Of a stretch of DNA of 64,000 nucleotides, positions 1-10,227 are shown in pieces. The stretch lies in NCBI GenBank assembly GCA_023376005.1, contig CM042139.1:135103745-135167744 (forward strand), read 5' to 3'. The translations under genes were made by a program, and so were the position numbers. The notes under the pieces were generated by a model. The model saw only the letters and a list, made by a program, of their open reading frames with translations, was not told where the DNA came from and did not search any database. This DNA comes from Doryteuthis pealeii (lineage: Eukaryota; Mollusca; Cephalopoda; Myopsida; Loliginidae). Numbering within the stretch: the stretch's first letter is position 1; each line of letters begins with the position of its first letter.

Positions 1-62
1 TGAACTCGTGTTGCCGTATCCATTTCCTACGATGACACCCATTGTACGACGAGTGCCTCCTA
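1..62 (-). repeat. SINE-A head fragment, cut by the window edge
   Basis: On the minus strand this reads like the tRNA-derived head of SINE-A: a GGAGGCRC start, a degenerate A box and the TCGTAGGAAATGGA block, then a B-box-like GAGTTCA that runs off the window. It matches the head at 60461-60530. Confidence 0.7.
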
Positions 63-117
63 GGGCTTCTTAGGTCGCTGAAGGATTGTAAGAAATTGAG
101 AATAAAGCTGAAAATGA

Positions 118-142
118 AATAATTAATAATAATAATAATCTT
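118..142. repeat. short (AAT)n tract
   Basis: An imperfect AAT run lies next to the end of the dispersed element that follows. Confidence 0.8.
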
Positions 143-485
143 ATTATAATGGAGATTGTGTGTTTGAAACCGAAACTATATCACTACTCAAGTCACATTT
201 CCCTGAGTTATTTACGTCACATTTTCCATGATTTTATTTTTGTTTAAACCTCAATTATTGATAAAATTGTTTCACATTATTTATACTGTTGCTCTTATCT
301 ACATACTGATAACATGCAATTGTATTTATGTATGCTAAAAAATAGCGAAACATTTGATTCTAATAAATATGTGCTCGGTATTATTGATTTCTAATTGATT
401 GGTTTTATTTCAATAAATATGAGCAAAATTCTAGGGGATAAATTTTAAAAGAAATCCATTTACAAGACGAAACCACAGTAATTTT
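143..485 (-). repeat. 3' part of a TA-bounded dispersed element
   Basis: The reverse complement matches 19970-20365 over most of its length, including the shared terminus with AATCTCCATTATAA and the block AGGAAGTAAAGAATAAAATTA at the other side. No coding potential was seen. The same terminus, more diverged, closes the element at 48201-49190. Confidence 0.65.
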
Positions 486-527
486 ATTCTTTACTTCCTA
501 AAAAGAAAAGAAAAAAAGAGAACGTGT

Positions 528-853
528 CTACTGGTGAACTTTGCGGTTCCAGCAGATCACAGGGTGAAGCTGAAGGTAAACGAAAAGATGGATAAATACC
601 TGGACCTAGCCAGAGTATTGAAAAGGCTGTGGAATATGAGAGTGAAAGTGATACCAATTGTAGTTGGTGCACTTGGAACGGTCCCAATAAACTTGGAAAA
701 AAGACTGGAGGATCTGGAAATCAGAGGAAGAATTGAGACCGTCCAGACTACTGCACTGCTACAATCGACCAGAATACCCAGAAGAGTAATGGAGACCCGA
801 GGAGAATTGTTTTCACTCGGCCTCCAGTGAAATAACATCAGCTAACGCTGATG
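528..853 (+). pseudogene. LINE-V non-LTR retrotransposon, 3' end of ORF2
   Basis: The plus-strand frame at 534-830 encodes the last ~98 residues of a retrotransposon ORF2. It shares the blocks NFAVPADHRVK, DKYLDLAR, KVIPIVVGALGTV and ETVQTTALL with the minus-strand copies at 51 kb and 59 kb. The copy is 5'-truncated. After the stop comes a perfect 7-bp hairpin (CATCAGC, loop TAAC, GCTGATG, 836-853), then poly(A) to about 880. This is a typical truncated LINE insertion and not a host gene. The LINE clade is not assigned. Confidence 0.8.
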
Positions 854-921
854 TGAAAAAAAAAAAAAAAAAAAAAAATAATAGTTACTTGAAATTATAA
901 TTGTTTACTAGTGATTATTAT

Positions 922-990
922 TAACTATTCTTCCTCCAGCTATCTTTGGCATAATAACCAGGCCGTTAGAAGGAGAATTCTATATAAATA
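922..990 (+). repeat. internally deleted SINE-A fragment
   Basis: The pieces CTATTCTTCCTCCAGCTAT and CTTTGGCATAATAACCAGG follow the order of the SINE-A body but lack the segment that normally separates them. Confidence 0.5.
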
Positions 991-1119
991 TAAATATGAA
1001 CATAAATGAAATAGACGGTAGAGAAAGTATGAAGACAAACAAATACTAAAATTCAAATAATACAAAACATGCACCAAGTATTGCTATTAAATATGAATAA
1101 TTTTAAACAGACTTATTTA

Positions 1120-1275
1120 ATCCAAACAGTAGAACCACTCCGGGCTAGAGTGGTCCTGGTGTAATGGAAATGAAACGGTACTCTACACTTTCCATTTCTC
1201 CAGAACTAGAGCCTAGATGTAATTCAGTGTTGTAGCATAGATCCCCTTCTTTGAGGATGGGAAACGTACCTCTCA
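1120..1275 (+). repeat. family R fragment
   Basis: It carries the family R core: an ACCACTCCGGG block, then a GTAATGG-like stretch, then GGTACTCTACACT. The rest of the consensus is missing. It aligns with 24100-24250 and 53375-53450. Confidence 0.65.
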
Positions 1276-1886
1276 ACTACCGTTACAGTCAGTTTATTTT
1301 AAGCTCCACTGATAGGATGCTGTAAAACTTGTGTTTCGCGTACTTTTATATATAAGTGCTGATGTCAGCTGAGGGAAGATCTTTTGTGTCAAAAATTGAC
1401 TGCGACTTGGAAAGTTTACGTTTCTTTTGAAATATTTTTTATTTTCTATTTGTATCTAAATTGAACTTGGAGGGAAAATAACGCTGCCTTAAATCTACAA
1501 ACAGTGTACGTGCCTTTTCGCTCTACGTCGAATAGAAAATATACAAAAAATGTTTCAATTTGTTTTGAATAGTGTCAATTAGATTTGGGTCTTCACACGG
1601 TAAACAAAAATCTGAAGAAGCTGTGAAGTTTTAAGGGGAGTAACATGATATAAATTGCTCTAAAATGTCTAGAAGTGAGAATATGGAAAAATGGAAACTA
1701 AACTTCTTCTCCCAAGAGAAGAGTAGTTTAGTTTTGTTGAAGAGATGTTGGGGATTTGAGGGAGCTTATCACACTTTACCCACTGACACCAAAACTTAGA
1801 GTAAAGTGTTACAAAAAGCATAGCTAAATATAAGTGACTCCGCATCGTGCATAATGTAGAGAAAAACTTAAACTTCATTTCGTATA
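1276..1886. other. unassigned AT-rich spacer
   Basis: No gene, RNA or known repeat is recognised. The 69-codon minus-strand frame at 1669-1878 has no recognisable motif and is probably chance. Confidence 0.5.
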
Positions 1887-2328
1887 TACAGTGGTACGTT
1901 GACTTACGAGTGTCCCAGCGTACGAGTTTTCCGAATTACCAGATGTCCCTTGCTCAAATTATACGTTTGTGTTGAGAGCTAAAATTTGAGGAACGAGCGA
2001 GCTTCAGATACACCTATGCTAATAAGTTCACTAAAATATTTAAGTTTCCGAATGTATTACGCTAGAGAAAAATATTATCTATTAAAAAAAAAACATGAAC
2101 AGATTTACTAGACCTAATTCATTACATTCTATTTTATTATGTTTTTATACAATACAGAACTATTTTATTAAAAACAACGTAATAAATTAAAGTACTTTTG
2201 TAGGGCTTTGGACAGATTAAGGGCATTTCAGTTTATTCTAATAGGGAAAATTGATTTGATATACAAGTAAATTCTGTTACGAGTGGAACGAATTAAACTC
2301 GTAAGTCAAGGTGGTACTGTTCATAGAA
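1887..2328. mobile_element. MITE-D, non-autonomous DNA element with inverted termini
   Basis: The left end reads GTGGTACGTTGACTTACGAG. The right end, reverse-complemented, reads GTACCACCTTGACTTACGAG, giving terminal inverted repeats of about 22 bp. The interior is AT-rich and non-coding. Related copies lie at 16742-17150 and, decayed, near 24.4, 43.1-43.36 and 50.6 kb. I could not define a clean target-site duplication. Confidence 0.7.
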
Positions 2329-2410
2329 TACAGAGTTTAGTGGATACATATCTTTTGAAAGTGGTTAGGGAATCGCGTTCCTTTTATGTTCATCTTTACA
2401 TTATTTAATG
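2326..2410 (+). repeat. family R, upstream block
   Basis: GTTAGGGAATCGCGTTCCTT and the following TTTATGTTCATCTTTACAT match the upstream half of family R at 19135-19185 and 23985-24035. Confidence 0.6.
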
Positions 2411-2424
2411 TATTTTGTGGAATT

Positions 2425-2500
2425 TGGATTATTAGGAATATTGTCCTCATCTTTATAATTATATGCACAACATTTCAGACGATGTGCCATCCGGCCTTCG
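2425..2500 (-). repeat. PLE-type terminal-repeat remnant
   Basis: It aligns with 39945-40020 (shared ATTGTCCTCATCTT, CAACRTTTC, GATGTGC). On the minus strand the blocks correspond to a hammerhead-like core, but here the CTGAAGA box is mutated to GCGAAGG. Confidence 0.5.
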
Positions 2501-2764
2501 CCCTATTTCTTTTTGAATATCTACCTTTTTATACATATGTATGCTTTTTAACCATATTAATCATATCGTTTTTTTTTATCTAGCCTTTTTAATTATAGGT
2601 TTCAATATTGTATTCATCTCTATACTTGGTCTAATCAAGAGGTTACTATAGCCTAACATATGAGCTGATTCTTTTAGGCGTCTTCTCTTCCAATGTGTTT
2701 CCCTATCTATTATCTTAACTTCATCCCATAAGGGCAGATGGTTGGTTTTCATTTTCATTCTATA

Positions 2765-3200
2765 TGTAATGTAATTAGATACTGACTATGCAGGTGTTTC
2801 AAAACCTGAAAAAAATATGATATCCGATGATAGCCGAGGTTAAAACAGGTGACCCTGGCAATCCGATGGAGTTAATTAAATTCCCATTACTAGTTAGGAA
2901 TAAACAAAGACATGGGATCCAAATTAGGATCTTATGTTTTTGTTTATAAACAAAAGTTTTCTTGGATAAATAATTCTAAAAAGAGACCCAATGATGACAA
3001 GAAAAGGGATTAGTTTCTTTGATCTGACTCGCCAGATGTTTTCGTAGTGACCGCGAGATTTAACAAGTGTTTCGGAATGTGGGAGAATATTCGAGAGGGT
3101 TCTCTCTTTCTGGAATATTCTAAACCAAAAAGTATTTAAGCACCTGCCCGGAGGAATCTGGCGTTAGATGGGCTGAGTTAGTTGAGTCAGGAGCTAGTTG
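2765..3200 (+). mobile_element. LTR/leader of a gypsy-like retrotransposon
   Basis: It aligns with the first half of the LTR at 58619-59610: GCAGGTGTYTC, ATGATATCCGA, GAGGTTAAAACAG and CCCATTACTRG occur in the same order. It starts with TGTAATG and leads directly into a gag-like region. The second half of the 58.6-kb LTR is absent, so this copy is internally deleted. A TATTTAAG box near 3134-3141 may be the old LTR promoter. Confidence 0.6.
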
Positions 3201-3890
3201 AGTGCTTATCAGCTGGACGAACGAGGTTAATTATACTCGTAAGGAACTACGAGTCGACATGCAGCCCATCAGTAAACGAGATGCCACAGAACAAGAGTTG
3301 CTGAAATATATCAAATCTATGGCAGTGAAGTCCGTTCACCCGGAGGTTTACCGGCAGGAGTTCTATAGGATGAGACAAAGCGATGGAGAAACTATCACAT
3401 AATTCGGCTGAAAGCGCAAACAATGCTTTGTGCGTTCTAGAGACACAATGGATGTGGATAACTTTATATTCAGAAGATAGAATTAAGTCGCAAGTTATTG
3501 TCGGCCTGCGTAACGTTTCTCAACACAGCAAAATTTTAACTGAGAGTTATACATTGCCAACCCTGAATGATCTAATTGGGCATTTACTGACGTTGGAATC
3601 AACTGCCAACGTTATGAGCCATTTGCAACAGTTAAGGGCATCCAGTTCTGGTCAAATTCACCCCATTAAGTCAGCGTACCGGTGGAATAAATAATATAGG
3701 AGGCCTACACCACCTAACAGGAGGCATGAAATCCATGTCGAAAAGTGCCAGGCTTGTGGGTACAATGTGCACCCCAGAGACCGCAAGCAATACCCTCCAT
3801 GAGACAAATCATGCAACAAGTGTGATGTTGAAAATCAATTTTCATCGGTATCCTGTGGTACAGCCTCATCAAACTGTATAATGGAGGAGA
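3200..3890 (+). pseudogene. gag: decayed gag of an LTR retrotransposon
   Basis: Two overlapping frames (3202-3402 and 3383-3694) encode gag-like sequence with blocks such as VHPEVYRQEFYRMRQ. The frame then shifts into a zinc-knuckle-like region near 3740-3850 (CQACGYNVHPRD, then CNKC), typical of gypsy-type Gag nucleocapsid segments. Frameshifts and stops break it several times, and no pol follows. It lies directly downstream of the LTR-like leader. The family call rests on the knuckle and the context. Confidence 0.6.
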
Positions 3891-4088
3891 CCTCTTGCCA
3901 AGACCAAGATGAAGGTATATCCTTCATAACAACTATGAACACACAACACTCATTATGACTAAATGAAAGGGAAGGAATCACACATGGCACCTGAACCAAC
4001 AACCAATTCATGCTGGAAAAACAAGAACCATCGCATAGGCAGGGAAGTGCAAGTTACCAAGCCCATTGACTTCATGTTCACTTTATGT

Positions 4089-4089
<1 letters not shown>

Positions 4090-4154
<65 letters not shown>
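4090..4154. repeat. (AC)n-(AT)n compound microsatellite
   Basis: About 30 bp of AC run straight into about 34 bp of AT. The array abuts the left terminal repeat of the PLE. A matching (AC)n-(AT)n array abuts its right end. Confidence 0.95.
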
Positions 4155-4156
<2 letters not shown>

Positions 4157-4335
4157 AGAAGGGTAGCCAAACACGGGATGTCAGTTAGACCTTTTCAGGA
4201 CGTTGGATTGAATTCTTGCTTCAACGGTGAACACTTTCATACTGTGAGTAGTTAGGTCGTGAATAGGGGAGGGGTGGTCAATTGTTGGTGATAGTAGGAG
4301 TGTTTAAGTTGTTAGTGGGAGTTTCTTTTCTGAGC
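4155..4335 (-). repeat. left inverted terminal repeat of the PLE
   Basis: Its reverse complement aligns with 5995-6215 in order: ACTCCCACTA, TTAAACACTCCTACTA, AGTATGAAA, CGTTGAAGCAAGAA, GTCCTGAA, ATCCCGTGTTTG. The terminal repeat is therefore present in opposite orientation on the two sides. Relative to the right copy it lacks an internal block with the GAAA-stem III half of the hammerhead-like motif. Direct or inverted terminal repeats are known for Penelope-like elements. Confidence 0.75.
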
Positions 4336-4364
4336 CAGTCTAGACCTAAAATCACTTTACTCAA

Positions 4365-5550
4365 ACATACCTGTAGACAATAGATTAGAGAAACTTCTCT
4401 CCACAAATGACACCAAATTATCATGTTCCCACACTATCCAGAAAATCATCACAATATGTAAACTATGCAGATCCCATTGTTACTTCCAACACAACAACAC
4501 CTTTTACAAACAAATATTTGGTTCATCACTGAGTGGCCTCCTAGCTAGCTTATACCTAGAATTTATAGAAGCAGGACCCTTTAAGTACATAATCCCTAAA
4601 ACTGTCAGTATTTCTGATATATTGATGACACACTAATCATATACCCGAGTGAAATAAACATCACAGAAATCACAAACAGACTGAACAAAATTGAACCCAC
4701 CATACAATTCACACACGGACTAGAATCTAATAACTCCCTACCTTTTTAGACATCTTACGTACGAAAAACACCAATACATTAGAATTCAAAGAACACCAAA
4801 AAACCCACTGCCAAAAATGATCACATACATCACTACTCACACCATGACATCTACACCAAAAGAGGCATTATAATTGATTTCTACCTTAGAGCCCTCTGCA
4901 TCTGCATACCGAAACATTTGAATGATGAATTCACCCACATAAAGAACACCTTCCGAAACCTCAGATATCCCCTATCCTTTATATTACATGCCAATGCCAA
5001 AGCTCTCAAAATCCATACCAGGAACCAACCCCAAACCCCACCCACACAAACCCCAACAAGTCCGACTCCCCACACATATACATAGTTCTACCTAACAACC
5101 AAACCAACGGTAACATTAACAAAAATCTAAACAACCTCGGTATCATGACAGTCAATTTAGCATACAAAACTATTCACAACATACTAAACAAAAACTCCCG
5201 ACATCAAGTAAAATCAGAAGCTGGCGTGTACATGATTCCATGTACAGACTGCCACAAAAGTACATAGGTAAAACCTCCATAAACTTTTAAAAAACGCATC
5301 TACGAGCACAAACGCAACATTAAATTGGGTGACAACAACAACTGTTTATTCCAACACATACAAAACACAACACAGCTTTAATTTCAACAACGCATCCATG
5401 ATCGCATACATCCACAACAAAAGATTAAGACAAATATTCGAAGCCAGTGCCATAAGGAACACACCAAATTTTAATTGTAGATCCGGCGTCTTTAATCTTT
5501 CCGCACACCTAGGAAAAGCCATCATAAACAGCTACAGACCAAAAAGACAA
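4365..5550 (+). pseudogene. Penelope-like retroelement: RT and GIY-YIG endonuclease
   Basis: Several frames together encode the C-terminal half of a PLE polyprotein. The RT part shows SSLSGLLASLYLEFIEAG and the catalytic YIDDTLIIYP (YIDD at 4618-4629). After a linker, GVYMIPCTDC (from 5223) and YIG (5261-5269) form the GIY-YIG endonuclease signature. The C-terminal block with RNTPNFNCRSG and AHLGKAIINSYRPK ends near 5550. Frameshifts, for example just before YIDD and inside GIY-YIG, make it inactive. The element sits between inverted terminal repeats. PLEs copy by target-primed reverse transcription; only the remains are visible here. Confidence 0.85.
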
Positions 5551-5574
5551 GACGATATTTGGCAAAAAAGAACA

Positions 5575-5782
5575 TACACACACACACACACGCACTTATA
5601 ACAAATCCTACTACCATTTTCATTTCTTACATCCACAACAAAAGATTAAGACAAATATTCGAAGCCTGTGCCATAAGCAACACACCAAATTTAAATTGTA
5701 GATCCGGCTTCCTTAATATATCCTCACACCTAGGAAAAGCCATCATAAACACCTATAGACCAAAAAACAGCAAGAAGACACA

Positions 5783-5849
<67 letters not shown>

Positions 5850-5850
5850 T
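5575..5850. repeat. duplicated PLE endonuclease tail between (AC)n arrays
   Basis: A second copy of the endonuclease tail lies at 5629-5766. It differs from 5408-5548 at scattered positions only (for example SAI to CAI, GVFNLSAH to GFLNISSH). (AC)n tracts border it at 5575-5591 and about 5785-5848, and the repeat unit is about 221 bp. A tandem duplication or slippage between AC tracts would explain the layout. Confidence 0.8.
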
Positions 5851-6230
5851 AACACATCCTACTACCATTTACCATTTGTACATAACTATATCTCCACCAA
5901 ACCCAGCGCATATGACCCACCTACAACCTCTCTCAACACCTAACACCTGTGTCATCATTAACAGAACCTTACTAGCTACACACACCATCATAAAAAATTG
6001 AACTCCCACTACAACCTTAAACACTCCTACTAATTAACCATCTCTCACCTATTCATGACCTCTTGATTCAGCAGTATGAAAATATTCAGCGTTGAAGCAA
6101 GAACACGATCCAAAGTCCTGAAGGTTTAACAGACCGAAACGTTATAGCGTCATCACTACCTACAATAAACATCCATCTTGTACAACATCCCGTGTTTGTC
6201 TACCTTTTTCCAGATATTGTCGGATTATTT
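5851..6230 (+). repeat. 3' UTR and right terminal repeat of the PLE
   Basis: After the duplicated tail comes a non-coding stretch, and from about 5995 the right copy of the terminal repeat whose inverted partner is at 4155-4335. It holds the hammerhead-like core described separately. Confidence 0.7.
6117..6151 (+). ncRNA. hammerhead-like ribozyme remnant in the PLE terminus
   Basis: CTGAAG (6118-6123) is followed by a GGT/ACC stem, then GAAA (6136-6139), then a short stem ACG/CGT around TTATAG, then a C where cleavage would occur. The order matches a hammerhead core. The left repeat keeps CCTGAAAAGGTC and TAACTGAC, which suggests an ancestral stem of GGTC/GACC. Stem I is not convincing and the A9 position is changed, so activity is doubtful. 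Hammerheads in PLE terminal repeats are established in other animals. Confidence 0.5.
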
Positions 6231-6238
6231 TCTTCTTA

Positions 6239-6240
<2 letters not shown>

Positions 6241-6315
<75 letters not shown>
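6241..6315. repeat. (AC)n-(AT)n compound microsatellite
   Basis: It mirrors the array at 4090-4154 on the other side of the PLE. Confidence 0.95.
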
Positions 6316-6319
<4 letters not shown>

Positions 6320-6577
6320 AATGATAAGACAGGAACAATTATTTCATGTTGTTTCTTTTGTGATTGTTCTCAAAAATTTAAACCTTAGATCATCGTCAGA
6401 AGAAATTATTTTGGGTGGAAAAGAGGGATTTTTGAAAGTTAAAAAATGTTTATTTTTTAAATAGATGATATGACATTATATAAGAGAAGCAACGTAAACT
6501 GTACTGTTGATGTCCATTTATTGAATGGGAATTATTTTCTTGTATACAAGTTTATTAAGTTTGTCTTTTATATATAT
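6316..6577. other. unassigned, possibly PLE-terminal sequence
   Basis: It begins at the edge of a TA array. On the minus strand it contains CTGACGATGATCTAAGG, which resembles the catalytic arm of PLE-associated hammerheads. No copy to compare it with was found. Confidence 0.3.
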
Positions 6578-6838
6578 TTACCAACCCCTCCGCACGAGTA
6601 GGATGTGACACAAGGTCAATTTCTTAAGCGGAGTTTAACAGATTTGAATTCAGAGTTTTCTTCTCCTAGACCGGTTGCCTAACCAAGGTTAAAGAGCCCA
6701 GTCTGCCCTACTATTTATCCATAGCTGGAGGAAAATAAGGATTCATACCTTTCCCAAGGGTATTAGCGCTAAGTGAAATACTCGGGGCGACGAGTCCATT
6801 TCCGATGTTTTTAAGCATTACATCACGCATTTCCTTTT
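6578..6838 (-). repeat. SINE-A, nearly full length
   Basis: On the minus strand the order is: remnant of the tRNA-like head, GGTATTA, CCAGCTATGGATAAATAGT, GACTGGGCTCTTTAACC, TAGGAGAAG, TTGACCTTGTGTCACATCCT. It is collinear with 12097-12390 and 10668-10950. Confidence 0.8.
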
Positions 6839-7113
6839 GTCTTTTATAGATCCGTGATGAAAGCACCACGCTAATAAGCTTTTCATGAAGTTAGTGAGAA
6901 GCGTGTTTCAAATAGCTGACTGGTTGGTTTGTTTGGTTGTATATATTTATACAACAGCTAACTTTTATTTCAAAGAAAAGGGTCATATTGAATACAAATG
7001 GCGTGTGTATTTTCACGAGGTTTATTCATTTATCTTCATGATTCTTTTTATTTTGTTTCATATGTTTATCTTTTTCAATTCTTTCTATAATGGTAATCCT
7101 TGCATCACTGTTA

Positions 7114-7115
<2 letters not shown>

Positions 7116-7160
<45 letters not shown>
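7116..7160. repeat. (AT)n microsatellite
   Basis: About 45 bp of AT are followed by GT-rich sequence. Open frames crossing it are low-complexity artefacts. Confidence 0.95.
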
Positions 7161-7161
<1 letters not shown>

Positions 7162-7611
7162 TGCACGTGCGTGTGTGCGTGTGTGCAAACACACAGTTTC
7201 TATTTAAAACTGGCAAGAATAATAGCGTGTGCCAATATGAAAATATTCAAAAAACGTTTTTTCCGTGAGAGGAAATTAAATTGGTCAATCGATGAAACGA
7301 CTCATGGTCACCATGATAGAAAAATACTATATGGACAACCAAGATGCATTTCTTGAAAAGAAAAGGTAAATATACAAGATTAAAGATTTAAACCTCAAGA
7401 CATATCACAATATTTAAGCTAAATCTCCGGAAGTAATTAATCTGGTCATGTAATGTGACATTCAGGAAAAATACGGATGTGAGTTAGCATCAAAGTAAAT
7501 ATAAAGGAAAGAGAGTAAAATCGCAAATATTAGGACTCCATTGAGGAAGTTAAGTAGCTCTAAGATGAAGTCTATATTCTTAGGCGCTCGTCGTATAATA
7601 ATGATTGTCAG
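7161..7611. other. unassigned spacer
   Basis: No gene or repeat is recognised. Confidence 0.5.
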
Positions 7612-7853
7612 AGAGGTGGCGCTCGTGTGTAATGGCTATCGTTGGTGGAAATTGCATTTCACACAATTCCTTCGAAAGATCAAACTATTCTCCCTTCAGC
7701 TATGGGTAAATAGTAGGGTAGATTGGAGTCTATAACCTTGGAATGCCAACCGATCAAGAGAAGGACATATCTGAATTTAAATCAGAAACTCTACTTAATA
7801 ATTCATCTTGTGTCGCATCCTGTCTATCATGGAGGCTTTCAGTAAATACATAA
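7612..7853 (+). repeat. SINE-A
   Basis: Head GGTGGCGCTCGTGTGTAATG with an A-box-like stretch and TATCGTTGG, then CTATTCTCCCTTCAGCTATG and the tail TTGTGTCGCATCCTGTC. The B box is degenerate. Confidence 0.8.
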
Positions 7854-7914
7854 TTTATATGCTAATAAGACGATCGACTGTTACAGTCTAAGAAGGCTAT
7901 ACATCGTCGCTATG

Positions 7915-8290
7915 AAAAGGGTAAATATATGATTGGCTGTTTGTATGGAGATGTTAGGGAATCGAATTAATTTTATGTTCGAATCTAATTTTTTGTGTAG
8001 TTGATTCTTAAGATTTTTTTTTATTTTTGCACGGGATCCGATCGAATGTGCATAATCCTTAAACTAATGATTTGACTCATAGGCTGGATCCTTCCATCGG
8101 GTCAGAGTGCACCTGAGATTAATTGCAATGAAGATGCATTCCACATTTCCTAGATCTACAGAACTGCAACATCATTATTAGATGCAGTAGTATGTTATAC
8201 ATTGGGCATCCATCTTTTTAGGATGTTGCTTACCCCACTGTAGGGAGACACAGTCGGGGTATTCTAAGCCCCAACGACAAGGTTCGAGTA
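7915..8290 (+). repeat. family R, upstream and core blocks
   Basis: It contains GTTAGGGAATCG, TTGTGTAGTTGATTCTTAAG, ACTCATAGGCTGGATCC, GGGTCAGAGTG, and then GGGCATCCATC in the same order as the 19.1- and 23.9-kb copies. This copy shows that the two halves of family R belong together. Confidence 0.7.
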
Positions 8291-8392
8291 GACACAACAA
8301 AAAATTGTATGTGACTTTCTAAGACTTGCTCTTTCGAAAGTGTTTTGGAAAGCAAATATATTATAGGAAGATCCCCAAAATAACTAATAGTA

Positions 8393-8871
8393 GAGCTACC
8401 GTGCGTCGCCCGGGATCTAAAAATTGAAATACATCCATTATCTATATCTATATTTAGATTAATAAAAATATTTTTCTATATATTTGATTTATGACCTTTT
8501 ATGTTTATATTTTCTTGTTTTTAATTTGTTTAATTTTATTATTCTTGTATTTTTCTTTCATTTGTCTTTTATTTATTTTTCATTAGGTTTTATCCTTTAT
8601 TGATTTGTTTTACATTTTAATCATCTTTTAATTTATTTTAAATACATAATTGATTTATATCGATACTAAATTTAGATTTAGATTTTCTTATAGAAAATGA
8701 GGGATACATTTTTTTCACCCGATCTTGTAGAATAATAAGCTGTGGATTTTATTGAAATTTGGTCTTTGTATGTCTCCACCAAGTTTATTTTTTATGAAAG
8801 GAGGTTCGTCCGGTCGTTGTATCAACAACATACATACAGACATACAGAAATACATGATTTATCTTTTATTT
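8393..8871 (+). repeat. possible dispersed element with a GTCGCCCGGGATCT start
   Basis: It begins near CTACCGTGCGTCGCCCGGG and ends in ACATACAGACATACAG with a short TA run, an organisation like the TA-bounded elements at 19.75 and 48.2 kb. No second close copy was found in the window, so the limits are tentative. Confidence 0.35.
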
Positions 8872-9049
8872 ATATAGATCAGTTGTTATCGACCTTTTAT
8901 TTTACCTATGAACCACCGTGATTCCTATTTTACGATGTTTAGAAGTCCTATTGTATTTTAATAATGAAATCTTTTGCTTGCCCCAACCAAAAAATGTTAT
9001 ATGATTCCCGGGGACTTATTGTCCCCGGGTGAGAACCACCAATATAGAT
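8872..9049. mobile_element. hAT-type MITE with 8-bp target duplication
   Basis: The 162-bp element (8880-9041) is flanked by perfect direct repeats ATATAGAT at 8872-8879 and 9042-9049. An 8-bp duplication is the hAT superfamily signature. The ends form imperfect inverted repeats (CAGTTGTTATCGACC against TGGTGGTTCTCACC). The interior holds a perfect 9-bp GC-rich hairpin, CCCGGGGAC/GTCCCCGGG, at 9007-9029. No transposase is encoded. Confidence 0.75.
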
Positions 9050-9861
9050 GACTAGTGTCTTACTAGTGTCTTACTCGCTGCTGTTTATTTTTTGGGTGGA
9101 CGAGGTAGTTGCCAGTTTCTTAAAAGAACCAGTGATCATGGTTTAGTCTATGATGATTCCAGCAGTTAGAATGGAGATTTTCAAAACAGATAGCTGAACG
9201 ATAAAGATTCTGAAGTTTGAAGAAGTCCGTTTTAAAAAAATCATGAATGTGTTTCTTACATATTGTCTTAGATATAAGCTCACATCTCTAAAAATATCCT
9301 GCAGAATAACCACAGTTGTCTGTTGTTTACAGAGGGAAAACAACTGAGGTCCAAGTCATGTGATAGTTTTTATTCACCCAGACAGCCAGAGGCTAACATC
9401 AGGTCACATTGCTTTATTGAATATGTCGAATGAAAAAGGAACATCTGTGAATAAAAAGCAGATAAAAGGCCGGGAAAATATCAAGCCGCATCACTCTGTA
9501 ATTGTAAAATTACTAATATGTTTTGAAATCACTTCTGCATAAGATGATAGTACTCTCTGTAAAGGAAAGATGAGCAGATATTTTCTTTCTTTTGTTACGA
9601 GGTAGCGTGAGTTTAGAAAAATATGCGTAACAAAATGTAGGTTAATATTATAAGAAACGGGTCTTTTTCTGAGTGGAGAAAAGAGTGGTCATCAGAGAAA
9701 CATTCATGAAAAATGGACTATCTTAACTAGACAAATTCGTGACCCATTCATACTTATGATAATATATTCACAGTATTATCTTCCGTATTAACTTGCATCT
9801 TCTCAGTGGACTAGCCTACTAAAAATAACAACTTATGAAACAGTGTTTTTATTTAGAATAG
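9050..9861. other. unassigned spacer
   Basis: It starts with a small direct duplication of ACTAGTGTCTT. The 60- and 66-codon frames at 9143-9542 have no recognisable motif. Confidence 0.4.
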
Positions 9862-9925
9862 GATTGACCTTGTCTCATCCTGCTCGTGGCTGAGGTCTTG
9901 AATAAAATACATACTTACGGAATTA
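9862..9925 (+). repeat. SINE-A 3' tail fragment
   Basis: TTGACCTTGTCTCATCCTGC followed by TCGTGGC and a TAAAATACATA run matches the SINE-A 3' end only. Confidence 0.55.
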
Positions 9926-10227
9926 ATAAACAAACCACAATTAATAAATTTGTGAACATTGTTTTATATTATTTTTTCTTAGGCTAGTTTTGTAGTATCA
10001 ATATTGTTTTTTTTCTTTTTGGGTGAGGGAATACTTCTTTTCTATTCCTTGATGTTTTGTTATACACTCGTTTAAATTTAGTAAATAATATTGGTAGCAT
10101 TTTTTTATATATAAGGTTCGTGCTGAAATGGACTAAGAATGAAATAACCACACAGTTAAACAAATAGCAGGAGTTAAAGTTTAACAGACATTTTCATTTT
10201 ATATATTATTTTCATAAGAAGCAATAA
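9926..10227. other. unassigned AT-rich spacer
   Basis: Nothing is recognised. Confidence 0.4.
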
